The position numbers and the translations under genes are program-made. The notes under the pieces were generated by a model. That model had not been told where the DNA came from and made no database searches. It saw nothing but the letters and a program-made list of their open reading frames with translations. Shown here piece by piece: positions 6,880 through 13,224 of a DNA stretch of 26,891 nucleotides. The stretch is from Lachnospiraceae bacterium (lineage in GTDB: Bacteria > Bacillota > Clostridia > Lachnospirales > Lachnospiraceae). The first letter of the stretch is position 1; each line of letters begins with the position of its first letter. The DNA lies in NCBI GenBank assembly GCA_015258095.1, contig JABZIV010000028.1:1-26891 (forward strand), given 5' to 3'.

Positions 6880-7643
6880 TATAAATGCTCTCCTTTATCG
6901 TATTCTTCCAAACTGGGAATGTTGGAAGCTTTTATTCCCCTCCGATTTCCCTGATCTTTATAAAACCAGGAAAGGATAGTTGCCTTATGGTCTTTGTAAG
7001 TCTTTCCCGTACTCTTAAGATATGCTGACAACCTTTCCACATAGTTTGAAAAATCCTTAACTAGAACTCCTTTCAATTCTCTTATATCCTCATCTCTTAA
7101 AAAAACGTTTTGGAAAATCCCATATGATTTTTTTCCAAATCTAAAATCAGGATGATTACTCTCATGTTTATTAGTATTAGAATTAGTTCCGTGTATTTTC
7201 TTCACTTCCTGAAGTGTAACTTCTTCACTTCTTGTATGTAGATTCTTCACTTCTGAACTGTAGTTTTTACCTTCGAAAGAAAAGATACTTAGAAAATCCT
7301 TTACATAAATGATATTTGGCTTTCCTAAACCCTGCTTCTTTCTCTCTATAAGCCCTAGTCCTCCTGTACTGCTGTCTAATTCATTTAAAACTTTTACAGC
7401 TGTTTTATTAGATCTACCTAAGACTTCCATAATCTCTTCCAAAGTAAAAATGATGTATATTCTATTCTCATGATCAATCCATTTATTTTTTAAGGATAAA
7501 GCCGTTCTCTCAAGTAAACAGGCATAAAGAATCTTGGCATCTGAAGATAAGGATTGAAACTTTCCATCAGTCACAAGAATCTTAGGAAGCATATAGTAGC
7601 TAAATCGCTCACCATCTCGGTTATAAAAATAATCAAACTCCAC
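6879..7643 (-). CDS. Replication initiator protein A (RepA N-terminal type)
   Basis: This 254-aa protein has the RepA-N signature early: DYFYNRDGERFSYYMLPKIL, then LSSDAKILYACLLERTALS and NRIYIIFTLEEIMEVLG, ending in the winged-helix GLIERKKQGLGKPNIIYVKD (each a fragment of one 110-aa domain). The C-terminus holds the STGKTYKDHKATILSWF motif of Tn1549-type initiators. A longer frame opens at ATG 7730, but it reads through a terminator hairpin; AAGGAG at the right distance supports GTG 7643. The likely role is to bind the element origin and, with the DnaC-like ATPase downstream, start autonomous replication during transfer. Confidence 0.85.
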   Translation of the reverse strand: MEFDYFYNRDGERFSYYMLPKILVTDGKFQSLSSDAKILYACLLERTALSLKNKWIDHENRIYIIFTLEEIMEVLGRSNKTAVKVLNELDSSTGGLGLIERKKQGLGKPNIIYVKDFLSIFSFEGKNYSSEVKNLHTRSEEVTLQEVKKIHGTNSNTNKHESNHPDFRFGKKSYGIFQNVFLRDEDIRELKGVLVKDFSNYVERLSAYLKSTGKTYKDHKATILSWFYKDQGNRRGIKASNIPSLEEYDKGEHL

Positions 7644-7684
7644 ATCTTCTCTCCTTTTTATTTTTTTACACAATTTTAGGTATG

Positions 7685-7712
7685 AAAAAAGACGATAGAA
7701 CTTTCTATCGCC
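7685..7712 (-). terminator. Hairpin terminator between the CD1845-like gene and the initiator gene
   Basis: On the minus strand GGCGATAGA/TCTATCGTC (9 bp with one G-U) closes a 4-nt loop and is followed by six T. It lies 28 bp after the CD1845-like stop and about 40 bp before the initiator start. It therefore separates that gene from the replication genes, or attenuates read-through into them. Confidence 0.7.
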
Positions 7713-7740
7713 TTCTTCATATAAATTCACTTCTCTTTTC

Positions 7741-8025
7741 TTAAAAAGATCGTATTCTCTGATTTAGCACTTCCAGGAAAGCAATCATTGTTGCACCTAT
7801 CATAGGTAATCCATAGGGACTGAGGATAAAGCCAACAATTAATGCCTCCAATGCAACTCTTCCGTCCTGAAAGAATAGAAAAGAACCTATTGCTACAAAA
7901 ATGCAAAGAATCATCAATAAATACAAGATAGCCACTCCTATACTTAGCAAAAATGTTAGAAAAGCAGTGCAAACCGATAATAGAAGACTAATAGGAAACA
8001 AGACAAGCTTAAATAGTATTCTCAT
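7741..8025 (-). CDS. CD1845-like small membrane protein
   Basis: This 94-aa, very hydrophobic protein has two long TM stretches (about residues 1-50, possibly two helices) and a conserved-looking tail with LSPYGLPMIGATMIAFLEVLN. Both the tail (SP-GLPM) and the position just before the RepA-like gene match the CD1845 family of Clostridioides/Tn1549-type elements. Its function is unknown in the family. ATG 8025 follows GAGGTTACCT. An extended -10 promoter at 8083-8091 precedes it and a strong terminator follows it, so it may be a single transcription unit. Confidence 0.75.
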   Translation of the reverse strand: MRILFKLVLFPISLLLSVCTAFLTFLLSIGVAILYLLMILCIFVAIGSFLFFQDGRVALEALIVGFILSPYGLPMIGATMIAFLEVLNQRIRSF

Positions 8026-8082
8026 AGGTAACCTCTTTTCTTTAATTAACTATCTATTCATCTACATTCGATTACTAAGTTT

Positions 8083-8091
8083 ATAATAGCA
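8083..8091 (-). promoter_or_regulatory. Extended -10 promoter of the CD1845-like gene
   Basis: The minus strand reads TGC-TATTAT about 55 bp before the start codon. No good -35 is seen, which an extended -10 tolerates. Confidence 0.45.
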
Positions 8092-8135
8092 CACGGGATG
8101 AAACAAGTCTTTGCAAATCATCAATTCTTTTTTAT

Positions 8136-8168
8136 ATAAAATGACGGATGAAGTTAACTTCATCCGCC
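8136..8168 (-). terminator. lysS terminator with 22-bp palindrome
   Basis: The bases 8145-8166 form a perfect palindrome (CGGATGAAGTT and its complement). The hairpin has a 9-bp stem and TTAA loop, followed on the minus strand by TCATTTTAT. It lies 46 bp beyond the lysS stop and marks the core/island boundary. Confidence 0.7.
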
Positions 8169-8213
8169 ACAAGGCATAATCTCTTTGTCTTCAAAATAGT
8201 TCAACAAAAAATA

Positions 8214-10172
8214 CTAATATAACTTCGCTCCTGCCGGGATATGGTTGTCTACCATCAAGAGGTGCAACTCTTCCTCATCACTGTCCTTCTTGTTGTTGAT
8301 TGCAGAAAGCAGCATACCGCAGGACTCTACTCCCATCATTGCTCTTTTTGGAAGATTTGTGATGGCAATCAAGGTCTTTCCAATCAACTCTTCCGGCTCA
8401 TAGTATGCATGAATTCCGGAAAGAATCGTTCTGTCCACGCCTGTTCCGTCGTCCAAGGTAAATTGTAAAAGCTTCTTACTCTTTGGAACGGCAAAGCAGT
8501 CCTTTACCTTTACCGCACGGAAGTCGGACTTACTGAAGGTCTCAAAGTCAACCTGTTCTTCGAAGAGAGGCTCAATCTTCACGTTTGAAAAATCAATCTT
8601 GTTATTCGGCGTAAAGAAACCGTTATTTTCGTTTTCTGCTCCGGATTCTACCTTCTTCTTTTCTTCACTTTCATCCTTCTTCTCGAGGGGCTTCATTGTG
8701 GGGAAGAGCAGTACATCACGGATGGAAGCCGCATCGGTAAGAAGCATCACCAGACGGTCGATACCGTAGCCGATTCCGCCCGTTGGCGGCATACCGATTT
8801 CCATAGCATGAAGGAAGTCTTCGTCGGTGTGGTTTGCTTCCTCATCTCCCGCATCAGCCAAAGCATCCTGTGCCTTGAAACGCTCTCTCTGATCAATCGG
8901 GTCATTCAACTCGGAATAAGCATTTGCCATCTCTCTTCCGTAGATGAAAAGTTCGAAACGCTCTACCTTCGTCGGGTCGGACGGCTTCTTCTTCGTGAGC
9001 GGAGAAATGGATAATGGGTGATCCATGATAAAAGTCGGCTGAATCAGCTTCTCCTCGCAGAACTCTTCAAAGAAAAGATTCTCGATATCGCCGATACCGT
9101 GACGCTCCTCAAAAGCAATCTCCTTTTCTTTCGCAAGGGCTCTTGCTTCTTCAAGGCTTGTCACTTTATCAAAATCAATGCCGGCATACTCCTTGATCGC
9201 CTCGGTCATCGTGAGGCGACGGAAAGGACTCTCCAAATCAATAGGGGTTCCCTGATAGCTGATGTGCAGCGTTCCGCAAACCTTTTCCGCAAGATACCGG
9301 AACATGGACTCGGTAAGCTCCATCATCCCGTTGTAGTCGGTATAAGCCTGATAGAGCTCCATCAGGGTAAACTCCGGGTTATGACGGGTATCAATTCCCT
9401 CGTTCCGGAATACTCTTCCGATTTCATATACGCGCTCCATACCGCCGATAATCAGACGCTTCAAGTAAAGCTCCAGGGAAATACGAAGCTTTACGTCCTC
9501 ATTTAAAGCATTGTAATGGGTTTCAAAGGGACGTGCCGCAGCTCCGCCCGCATTTTCCACCAGCATCGGTGTCTCTACCTCCAGGAAATCTCTTCCGGCA
9601 AGGAAGTTCCGGATTTCCCGAAGAATCTGGGAACGCTTCATGAAAACGGTACGGCTATCCTCATTCATAATCAGGTCTACATAACGCTGGCGATAACGGG
9701 TATCCGTATCCTGCAAACCGTGGAACTTTTCCGGAAGCGGATAGAGAGACTTGGAAAGTAAGACAATCTTCTCCCCGTGAATCGAGATTTCCCCTGTCTG
9801 CGTCTTAAAGACATAACCGGAAACTTCTACGATATCTCCGATATCCAGTTTCTTATAGGCCTTGTATTCCTCTTCTCCAAGACTTTCCCGACTCACATAA
9901 ACCTGAATTTTTCCATCTCGGTCCTGTACATGAAGGAAGCCGGCTTTGCCCATAACACGCTTTGCCACAACACGTCCGGCTATGACAACTTCTTTATTTT
10001 CCAAATCGGAAAAATGGGATTTAATCTCCTCTGAATGATGGGTCTGCTTCGCTGTTGTAATCACAAAGGGGTCCGTCTGCGCTTCCTGCAATTCTTTCAA
10101 TTTGTCATATCTTGCCTTCAAAATATGGTTCATATCCTGTGCATTCGTGTTCCGCATCTCGTTCTCGCCCAT
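8214..10172 (-). CDS. lysS: Lysyl-tRNA synthetase (class II) with C-terminal tRNA-binding domain
   Basis: The enzyme charges tRNA-Lys with lysine using ATP. Length is 652 aa, against about 490-500 for a standard LysRS. An N-terminal OB-fold anticodon-binding domain (about 50-150, VVIAGRVVAKRVMGKAGF) is followed by class II motif 1 (FLEVETPML), motif 2 (GRVFRNEGIDTRHNPEFT) and motif 3 (GGIGYGIDRLVMLL, about 460). After a charged linker (KKDESEEKKKVE) comes an EMAP-II/Trbp111-like tRNA-binding domain (about 540-652; FRAVKVKDC, GVESCGMLLSA, HIPAGAKLY). The same domain occurs on many MetRS proteins. The start follows AAAGGATG. It lies 60 bp downstream of greA, probably in one operon, and ends at a terminator. 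Confidence 0.97.
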   Translation of the reverse strand: MGENEMRNTNAQDMNHILKARYDKLKELQEAQTDPFVITTAKQTHHSEEIKSHFSDLENKEVVIAGRVVAKRVMGKAGFLHVQDRDGKIQVYVSRESLGEEEYKAYKKLDIGDIVEVSGYVFKTQTGEISIHGEKIVLLSKSLYPLPEKFHGLQDTDTRYRQRYVDLIMNEDSRTVFMKRSQILREIRNFLAGRDFLEVETPMLVENAGGAAARPFETHYNALNEDVKLRISLELYLKRLIIGGMERVYEIGRVFRNEGIDTRHNPEFTLMELYQAYTDYNGMMELTESMFRYLAEKVCGTLHISYQGTPIDLESPFRRLTMTEAIKEYAGIDFDKVTSLEEARALAKEKEIAFEERHGIGDIENLFFEEFCEEKLIQPTFIMDHPLSISPLTKKKPSDPTKVERFELFIYGREMANAYSELNDPIDQRERFKAQDALADAGDEEANHTDEDFLHAMEIGMPPTGGIGYGIDRLVMLLTDAASIRDVLLFPTMKPLEKKDESEEKKKVESGAENENNGFFTPNNKIDFSNVKIEPLFEEQVDFETFSKSDFRAVKVKDCFAVPKSKKLLQFTLDDGTGVDRTILSGIHAYYEPEELIGKTLIAITNLPKRAMMGVESCGMLLSAINNKKDSDEEELHLLMVDNHIPAGAKLY

Positions 10173-10232
10173 GGTTCATCCTTTCCTTCATGCTCTATTT
10201 TTAATTTTCCACAATGAAACGCTTAAAAAAGT

Positions 10233-10718
10233 TTATTCCTCTCCGGAACGCTCCACAGACAGCACCTTGTACTCCATATCTCCTGCCTGGGTCTCCACTT
10301 TCACCGTATCTCCCGCTCTGTGATGGAGAAGCGCCATTCCCACCGGAGACTCATTCGAAATCTTTCCCTGCAAGGAATTCGCTTCTGTAGAGCCCACGAT
10401 ATGATATTCTACTTCTTCATCAAACTCCTTGTCATAGAGCTTGACTTTGCAGCCGATGTTAATCGTCCCTTCTTCGGCATCGTCCACCACTTCCGCATTC
10501 TTTAAGAGGGTTTCAATAGCAACGATTCGCTCTTCAATCTCTCTCTGTTCATCCTTCGCCGCATCGTACTCTGCGTTCTCCGACAAGTCGCCCTGTTCTC
10601 TGGCTTCCTTAATCTTCCCCGCAATTTCCTGTCTTCTGTTGACTTTTAAGTCGTGTAGCTCCTTCTCCAGCTTATTTAATCCCGCTCTTGTAAGGAGGTT
10701 CTTCTTTTCTTCTGCCAC
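10233..10718 (-). CDS. greA: Transcription elongation factor GreA
   Basis: GreA rescues backtracked RNA polymerase by stimulating transcript cleavage. The protein has the N-terminal coiled-coil (about 5-75) with the acidic tip region GDLSENAEYDAAKDEQ, and the C-terminal FKBP-like globular domain (YHIVGSTEA, ISNESPVGMALLHHRAGD). The start is uncertain: GTG 10718 (MAEEKKNLL) fits usual GreA N-termini, and TTG 10724 is two codons upstream, closer to AAAGGG. Length is 161 or 163 aa. It is followed by lysS, a common pairing with dusB in Clostridia. A promoter-like sequence and a structured leader lie upstream. Confidence 0.96.
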   Translation of the reverse strand: MAEEKKNLLTRAGLNKLEKELHDLKVNRRQEIAGKIKEAREQGDLSENAEYDAAKDEQREIEERIVAIETLLKNAEVVDDAEEGTINIGCKVKLYDKEFDEEVEYHIVGSTEANSLQGKISNESPVGMALLHHRAGDTVKVETQAGDMEYKVLSVERSGEE

Positions 10719-10778
10719 AATCAATATCCGCCCTTTCTTTTAATTTACTTTCTTTTTTATTTTTATAAATATATGTAA

Positions 10779-10936
10779 AAATGCGCTCTTCCTATCCTTA
10801 TAGTGAAAGCCTCCCTGCCTCTTTTTCCAAAGCAGGAAAAGAGCTTGAATAGCTCGCGCACTCTATATCTACAGTCTGCCATACTCGTTAAGAATACGGC
10901 TCCCGGACTGCCGGAAGCCGTTTCTTTTCAATACGA
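10779..10936 (-). other. Structured leader or small RNA upstream of greA
   Basis: If transcription starts from the promoter at 10943-10971, the RNA contains an 11-bp hairpin with CAGU loop (10896-10921), a GAGCU/AGCUC hairpin near 10846-10860 and alternative pairings in the next part (CCUGC with GCAGG, or UUUUCC with GGAAAA). A closing helix follows (GUGCGC near 10856-10861 with GCGCAU at 10781-10786), then UUUUU. This could be a leader with an attenuator, or a short RNA ending about 60 nt before greA. I recognise no known riboswitch or T-box. Confidence 0.35.
10896..10921 (-). terminator. Hairpin downstream of dusB
   Basis: ACGGCTTCCGG/CCGGGAGCCGT forms an 11-bp stem with one G-U pair and a CAGT loop, with tail ATTCTT on the minus strand. 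It may terminate dusB transcription; the tail is not a clean T run. On the plus strand it is followed by TTTCTTTT. Confidence 0.45.
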
Positions 10937-10942
10937 ATTGCT

Positions 10943-10971
10943 ATTTTATCAACGAGGTTCCAATAAGTCAA
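10943..10971 (-). promoter_or_regulatory. Predicted promoter for greA-lysS
   Basis: TTGACT (10966-10971), 17-nt spacer and TAAAAT (10943-10948) on the minus strand: five of six consensus bases in each hexamer. It begins 7 bp after the dusB stop codon, giving greA-lysS their own promoter and a leader of about 215 nt. Confidence 0.6.
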
Positions 10972-10978
10972 TCCATTT

Positions 10979-11887
10979 CTACAGTTCCCGCACCATTTCG
11001 TAGACGGCGGAAAGTTCCTGCTCCTGATTCAGCTTCTTTCGCCAAGCCGCACTGCCCGGCATTCCCTCCATGTACCAGGAAAGGTGCTTCCGCATCTCCA
11101 GAAGGGCAAGATGTTCTCCTTTGATTTCCTGCATAAGAGAAAGGTGCCGAAGCATCATTTCCTTCCGCTCCTCTTTCGTAATCGGCGGAAGCTTCTCTCC
11201 CCTGCCGAGATACTCCCGAATCCTTCTAATAAGAAAGGGATTCCCCTGAATACCTCGAGCGAGTGCGATTCCGTCCGCTCCGGTAGAAAGGAGCATCGCC
11301 TCCGCGTCTTCCTCCGTGAAAATGTCTCCATTTCCAAAAACAGGAATTTGCACGACTTCCTTCGCCCTTCGAATCCATTCCCAGTTTGCTTTTCCACGAT
11401 AGTACTGCTCTCTTGTTCTTCCATGAATGACAATGGCGGAAACACCGGCACTTTCCGCACAGCGTGCAAACTCTAAAACATTAATATGGGAATCCGTAAA
11501 ACCGATCCTGCATTTTACGGTGACCGGCTTATCCACCGCCTGTACCATGCGGCTCAGTATCTTCTCGGCAAGAGGCAAGTCTTCCATAAGGGCGGAACCC
11601 TCATGATTTCTTACCACCTTCGGCACCGGACACCCCATATTGACATCCAGGATATCGAAATCGTCTTCTACGCGCTTTGCCATCTCCGCCATAATTTCCG
11701 GATCCGCCCCGAAAAGCTGCACTGCCCGAAGGCCGGGTTCCCCTCCTTTTTCCAGAAGAGAATCCGTATTCTTATTTCCATAAAGAATCGCCTTCGCGGA
11801 AACCATCTCCGTACAGGAAAGACTCACTCCCATCTCTTTGCAAAGGAGGCGGTAGGGAAGATCCGTTACCCCCGCCATCGGCGCCAT
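10979..11887 (-). CDS. dusB: tRNA-dihydrouridine synthase, DusB-like; N-terminus not closed
   Basis: The enzyme reduces uridines in the tRNA D-arm using FMN and NADPH. Family motifs are APMAGVTDLPYRLLCKEMG at the N-terminus, the catalytic-Cys region MGCPVPKVVRNHEGSALM (Cys at about residue 85), VKCRIGF, VIHGRTREQYYRG and FGNGDIFTEEDA (FMN phosphate site). ATG 11887 starts too late: the same frame continues upstream with HPVRIGACELPGNIL, which matches the usual first strand of DusB, but it holds no ATG, GTG or TTG before a stop near 12044. The true start is therefore an unusual codon, or a one-base indel lies upstream. It sits before greA-lysS as in many Clostridia. Confidence 0.9.
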   Translation of the reverse strand: MAPMAGVTDLPYRLLCKEMGVSLSCTEMVSAKAILYGNKNTDSLLEKGGEPGLRAVQLFGADPEIMAEMAKRVEDDFDILDVNMGCPVPKVVRNHEGSALMEDLPLAEKILSRMVQAVDKPVTVKCRIGFTDSHINVLEFARCAESAGVSAIVIHGRTREQYYRGKANWEWIRRAKEVVQIPVFGNGDIFTEEDAEAMLLSTGADGIALARGIQGNPFLIRRIREYLGRGEKLPPITKEERKEMMLRHLSLMQEIKGEHLALLEMRKHLSWYMEGMPGSAAWRKKLNQEQELSAVYEMVREL

Positions 11888-12022
11888 CAGAATATTTCCC
11901 GGAAGTTCGCATGCGCCGATTCGTACAGGATGAAAGAGCGCCTTACCGGCTTCTATCGAAAAATCGCGAATCCCATGTTCCTCCGCTATTCTTTTTCCAT
12001 TTTCCGTACTGATACTTAACTC
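11888..12022 (-). other. Upstream extension of the dusB frame without a normal start
   Basis: The frame stays open to about 12044. AAAGGAGG (near 12015-12022) is a strong ribosome binding site, but the in-frame codons at the right distance are TTA, AGT and ATC. Separately, GCGGAGG then ATG at 11976 reads MGFAIFR-stop; adding one T to the five-base run at 11959-11963 would join it in frame to FSIEAGKALFHPVRIG. Confidence 0.5.
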
Positions 12023-12066
12023 CCTCCTTTGTCCGTCTTCCTATTGCAAAGACAAATCAAGCGCTA

Positions 12067-12119
12067 AAAAAGGAAGAGTTCTCTTAGACTCAGCCTGCTA
12101 AAGAAATCCCCTTCCTCTT
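12067..12119 (-). terminator. Probable pfkA terminator
   Basis: On the minus strand AAGAGGAAG (12111-12119) can pair with CTTCCTTTT (with one G-U), enclosing a long, partly paired loop, and the 3' arm runs into TTTTTT. It lies about 35 bp after the pfkA stop. Confidence 0.5.
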
Positions 12120-12153
12120 AATTATCCGAGATGAACTGCCAAAGCACCGCGGC

Positions 12154-13131
12154 TTATCGAACCAGAAGCTGTGCAATCCGGAACTGCTCCTCCGGAATGT
12201 CCTTCTTCATCTGCAAAGCCTCCTGGATGTCGTAATCGACAAAGGCGCCCTTCTTATAGGCTACAAGACGGTTGGACTTCCCTTCCACCAGGAGTTCCAC
12301 TGCTCTGGCTCCCATAATCGATGCATAATAGCGGTCTTTACAGGTTGGAGAACCGCCTCTTTGCATGTGTCCCAGGATGGTTGCTCTCGTTTCAATACCC
12401 GTTGCCGCTTCAATCCGGCTCGCCATAGATGAGGAATGACCGATACCCTCCGCATTCACAATGATATAGTGCTTCTTTCCCTTCTTCCTGCTTTCGATGA
12501 TCCGGTTGATGATGGCCTGCTCATCTCCGTCATATTTCTCCGGCAGTAAAATCTCTTCGGCACCGTTTGCAATACCGCACCAAAGGGCAATGTAACCGGC
12601 ACGTCTACCCATCACTTCAATAATAGAACAACGCTCATGAGAAGTGGAGGTATCCCTTATCTTATCAATCGCCTGCATGGCTGTATTGATGGAAGTATCA
12701 AAACCGATGGTATAGTCGGTACAGGCAATATCGAGGTCAATGGTTCCGGGCACACCGATGGTATTGATTCCAAGGGCGGAAAGCTTCCCTGCACCCATGA
12801 AAGAGCCGTCTCCGCCGATGATGACCATACCGTCGATTCCGTGCTTTCTACAGATTTCAGCACCCTTCTTCTGTCCTTCCTCTGTCGTGAACTCCTTACA
12901 ACGGGCAGTGTAGAGTATGGTTCCGCCGCGGCTGATGATGTCCGACACGGAGTGACTGTCCATGTCTACAATTTCTTCTTCCAAAAGGCCGGCATAACCG
13001 CGCATAACCCCTTTTACATTCAAGCCGTGGTGAATGGCTGTTCGCACAATACTGCGAATCGCTGCATTCATGCCCGGTGCATCTCCTCCGGATGTCAGGA
13101 CTCCGATTGTTTTTACTGCCGTCTTTGCCAT
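12154..13131 (-). CDS. pfkA: 6-phosphofructokinase
   Basis: This is the glycolytic enzyme making fructose 1,6-bisphosphate from fructose 6-phosphate and ATP. The 325-aa length is standard for bacterial PfkA. Motifs are TSGGDAPGMNAAIR (ATP site), GGDGSFMGA (the Gly after GGD suits ATP rather than pyrophosphate), PGTIDLDIACTDYTIGFDT (catalytic loop, with Leu where many have Asn), MGRRAGYIAL, and RATILGHMQRGGSP (fructose 6-phosphate and allosteric contacts). The frame stays open 26 codons further upstream, but AAGGAGAGGG precedes ATG 13131, which is the right start. It follows dnaE by 93 bp in the same direction. Confidence 0.97.
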   Translation of the reverse strand: MAKTAVKTIGVLTSGGDAPGMNAAIRSIVRTAIHHGLNVKGVMRGYAGLLEEEIVDMDSHSVSDIISRGGTILYTARCKEFTTEEGQKKGAEICRKHGIDGMVIIGGDGSFMGAGKLSALGINTIGVPGTIDLDIACTDYTIGFDTSINTAMQAIDKIRDTSTSHERCSIIEVMGRRAGYIALWCGIANGAEEILLPEKYDGDEQAIINRIIESRKKGKKHYIIVNAEGIGHSSSMASRIEAATGIETRATILGHMQRGGSPTCKDRYYASIMGARAVELLVEGKSNRLVAYKKGAFVDYDIQEALQMKKDIPEEQFRIAQLLVR

Positions 13132-13224
13132 ATTTCCCTCTCCTTCTCTCTTTACAGGGTTTCCTCTGTAAATACGACTGTTTTCCTTCACTTCTCTAAA
13201 CAGAGACAATATATTACTGTATTC

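Larger units (their letters stand above)
5499..8025 (-). mobile_element. Remnant of a Tn1549-like integrative conjugative element
   Basis: Four tightly packed minus-strand genes in the order CD1845-like, RepA N-like initiator, DnaC-like ATPase and PcfB match the replication/mobilisation block of Tn1549-type elements of Clostridia. Stop/start overlaps (TAATG and ATGA) join three of them. The next expected gene, a VirD4-type coupling protein, is only a 17-codon stub. No integrase, relaxase, VirB4 or attachment repeat is seen within the window. The AT-rich composition ends near the lysS terminator at about 8.15 kb. Limits are approximate; sequence left of the window could hold more of the element. 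Confidence 0.65.

Noticed and set aside
7727..7972. Minus-strand frame overlapping the CD1845-like gene
   Set aside because: It is a shifted reading of the CD1845-like gene; no family resemblance or start signal.
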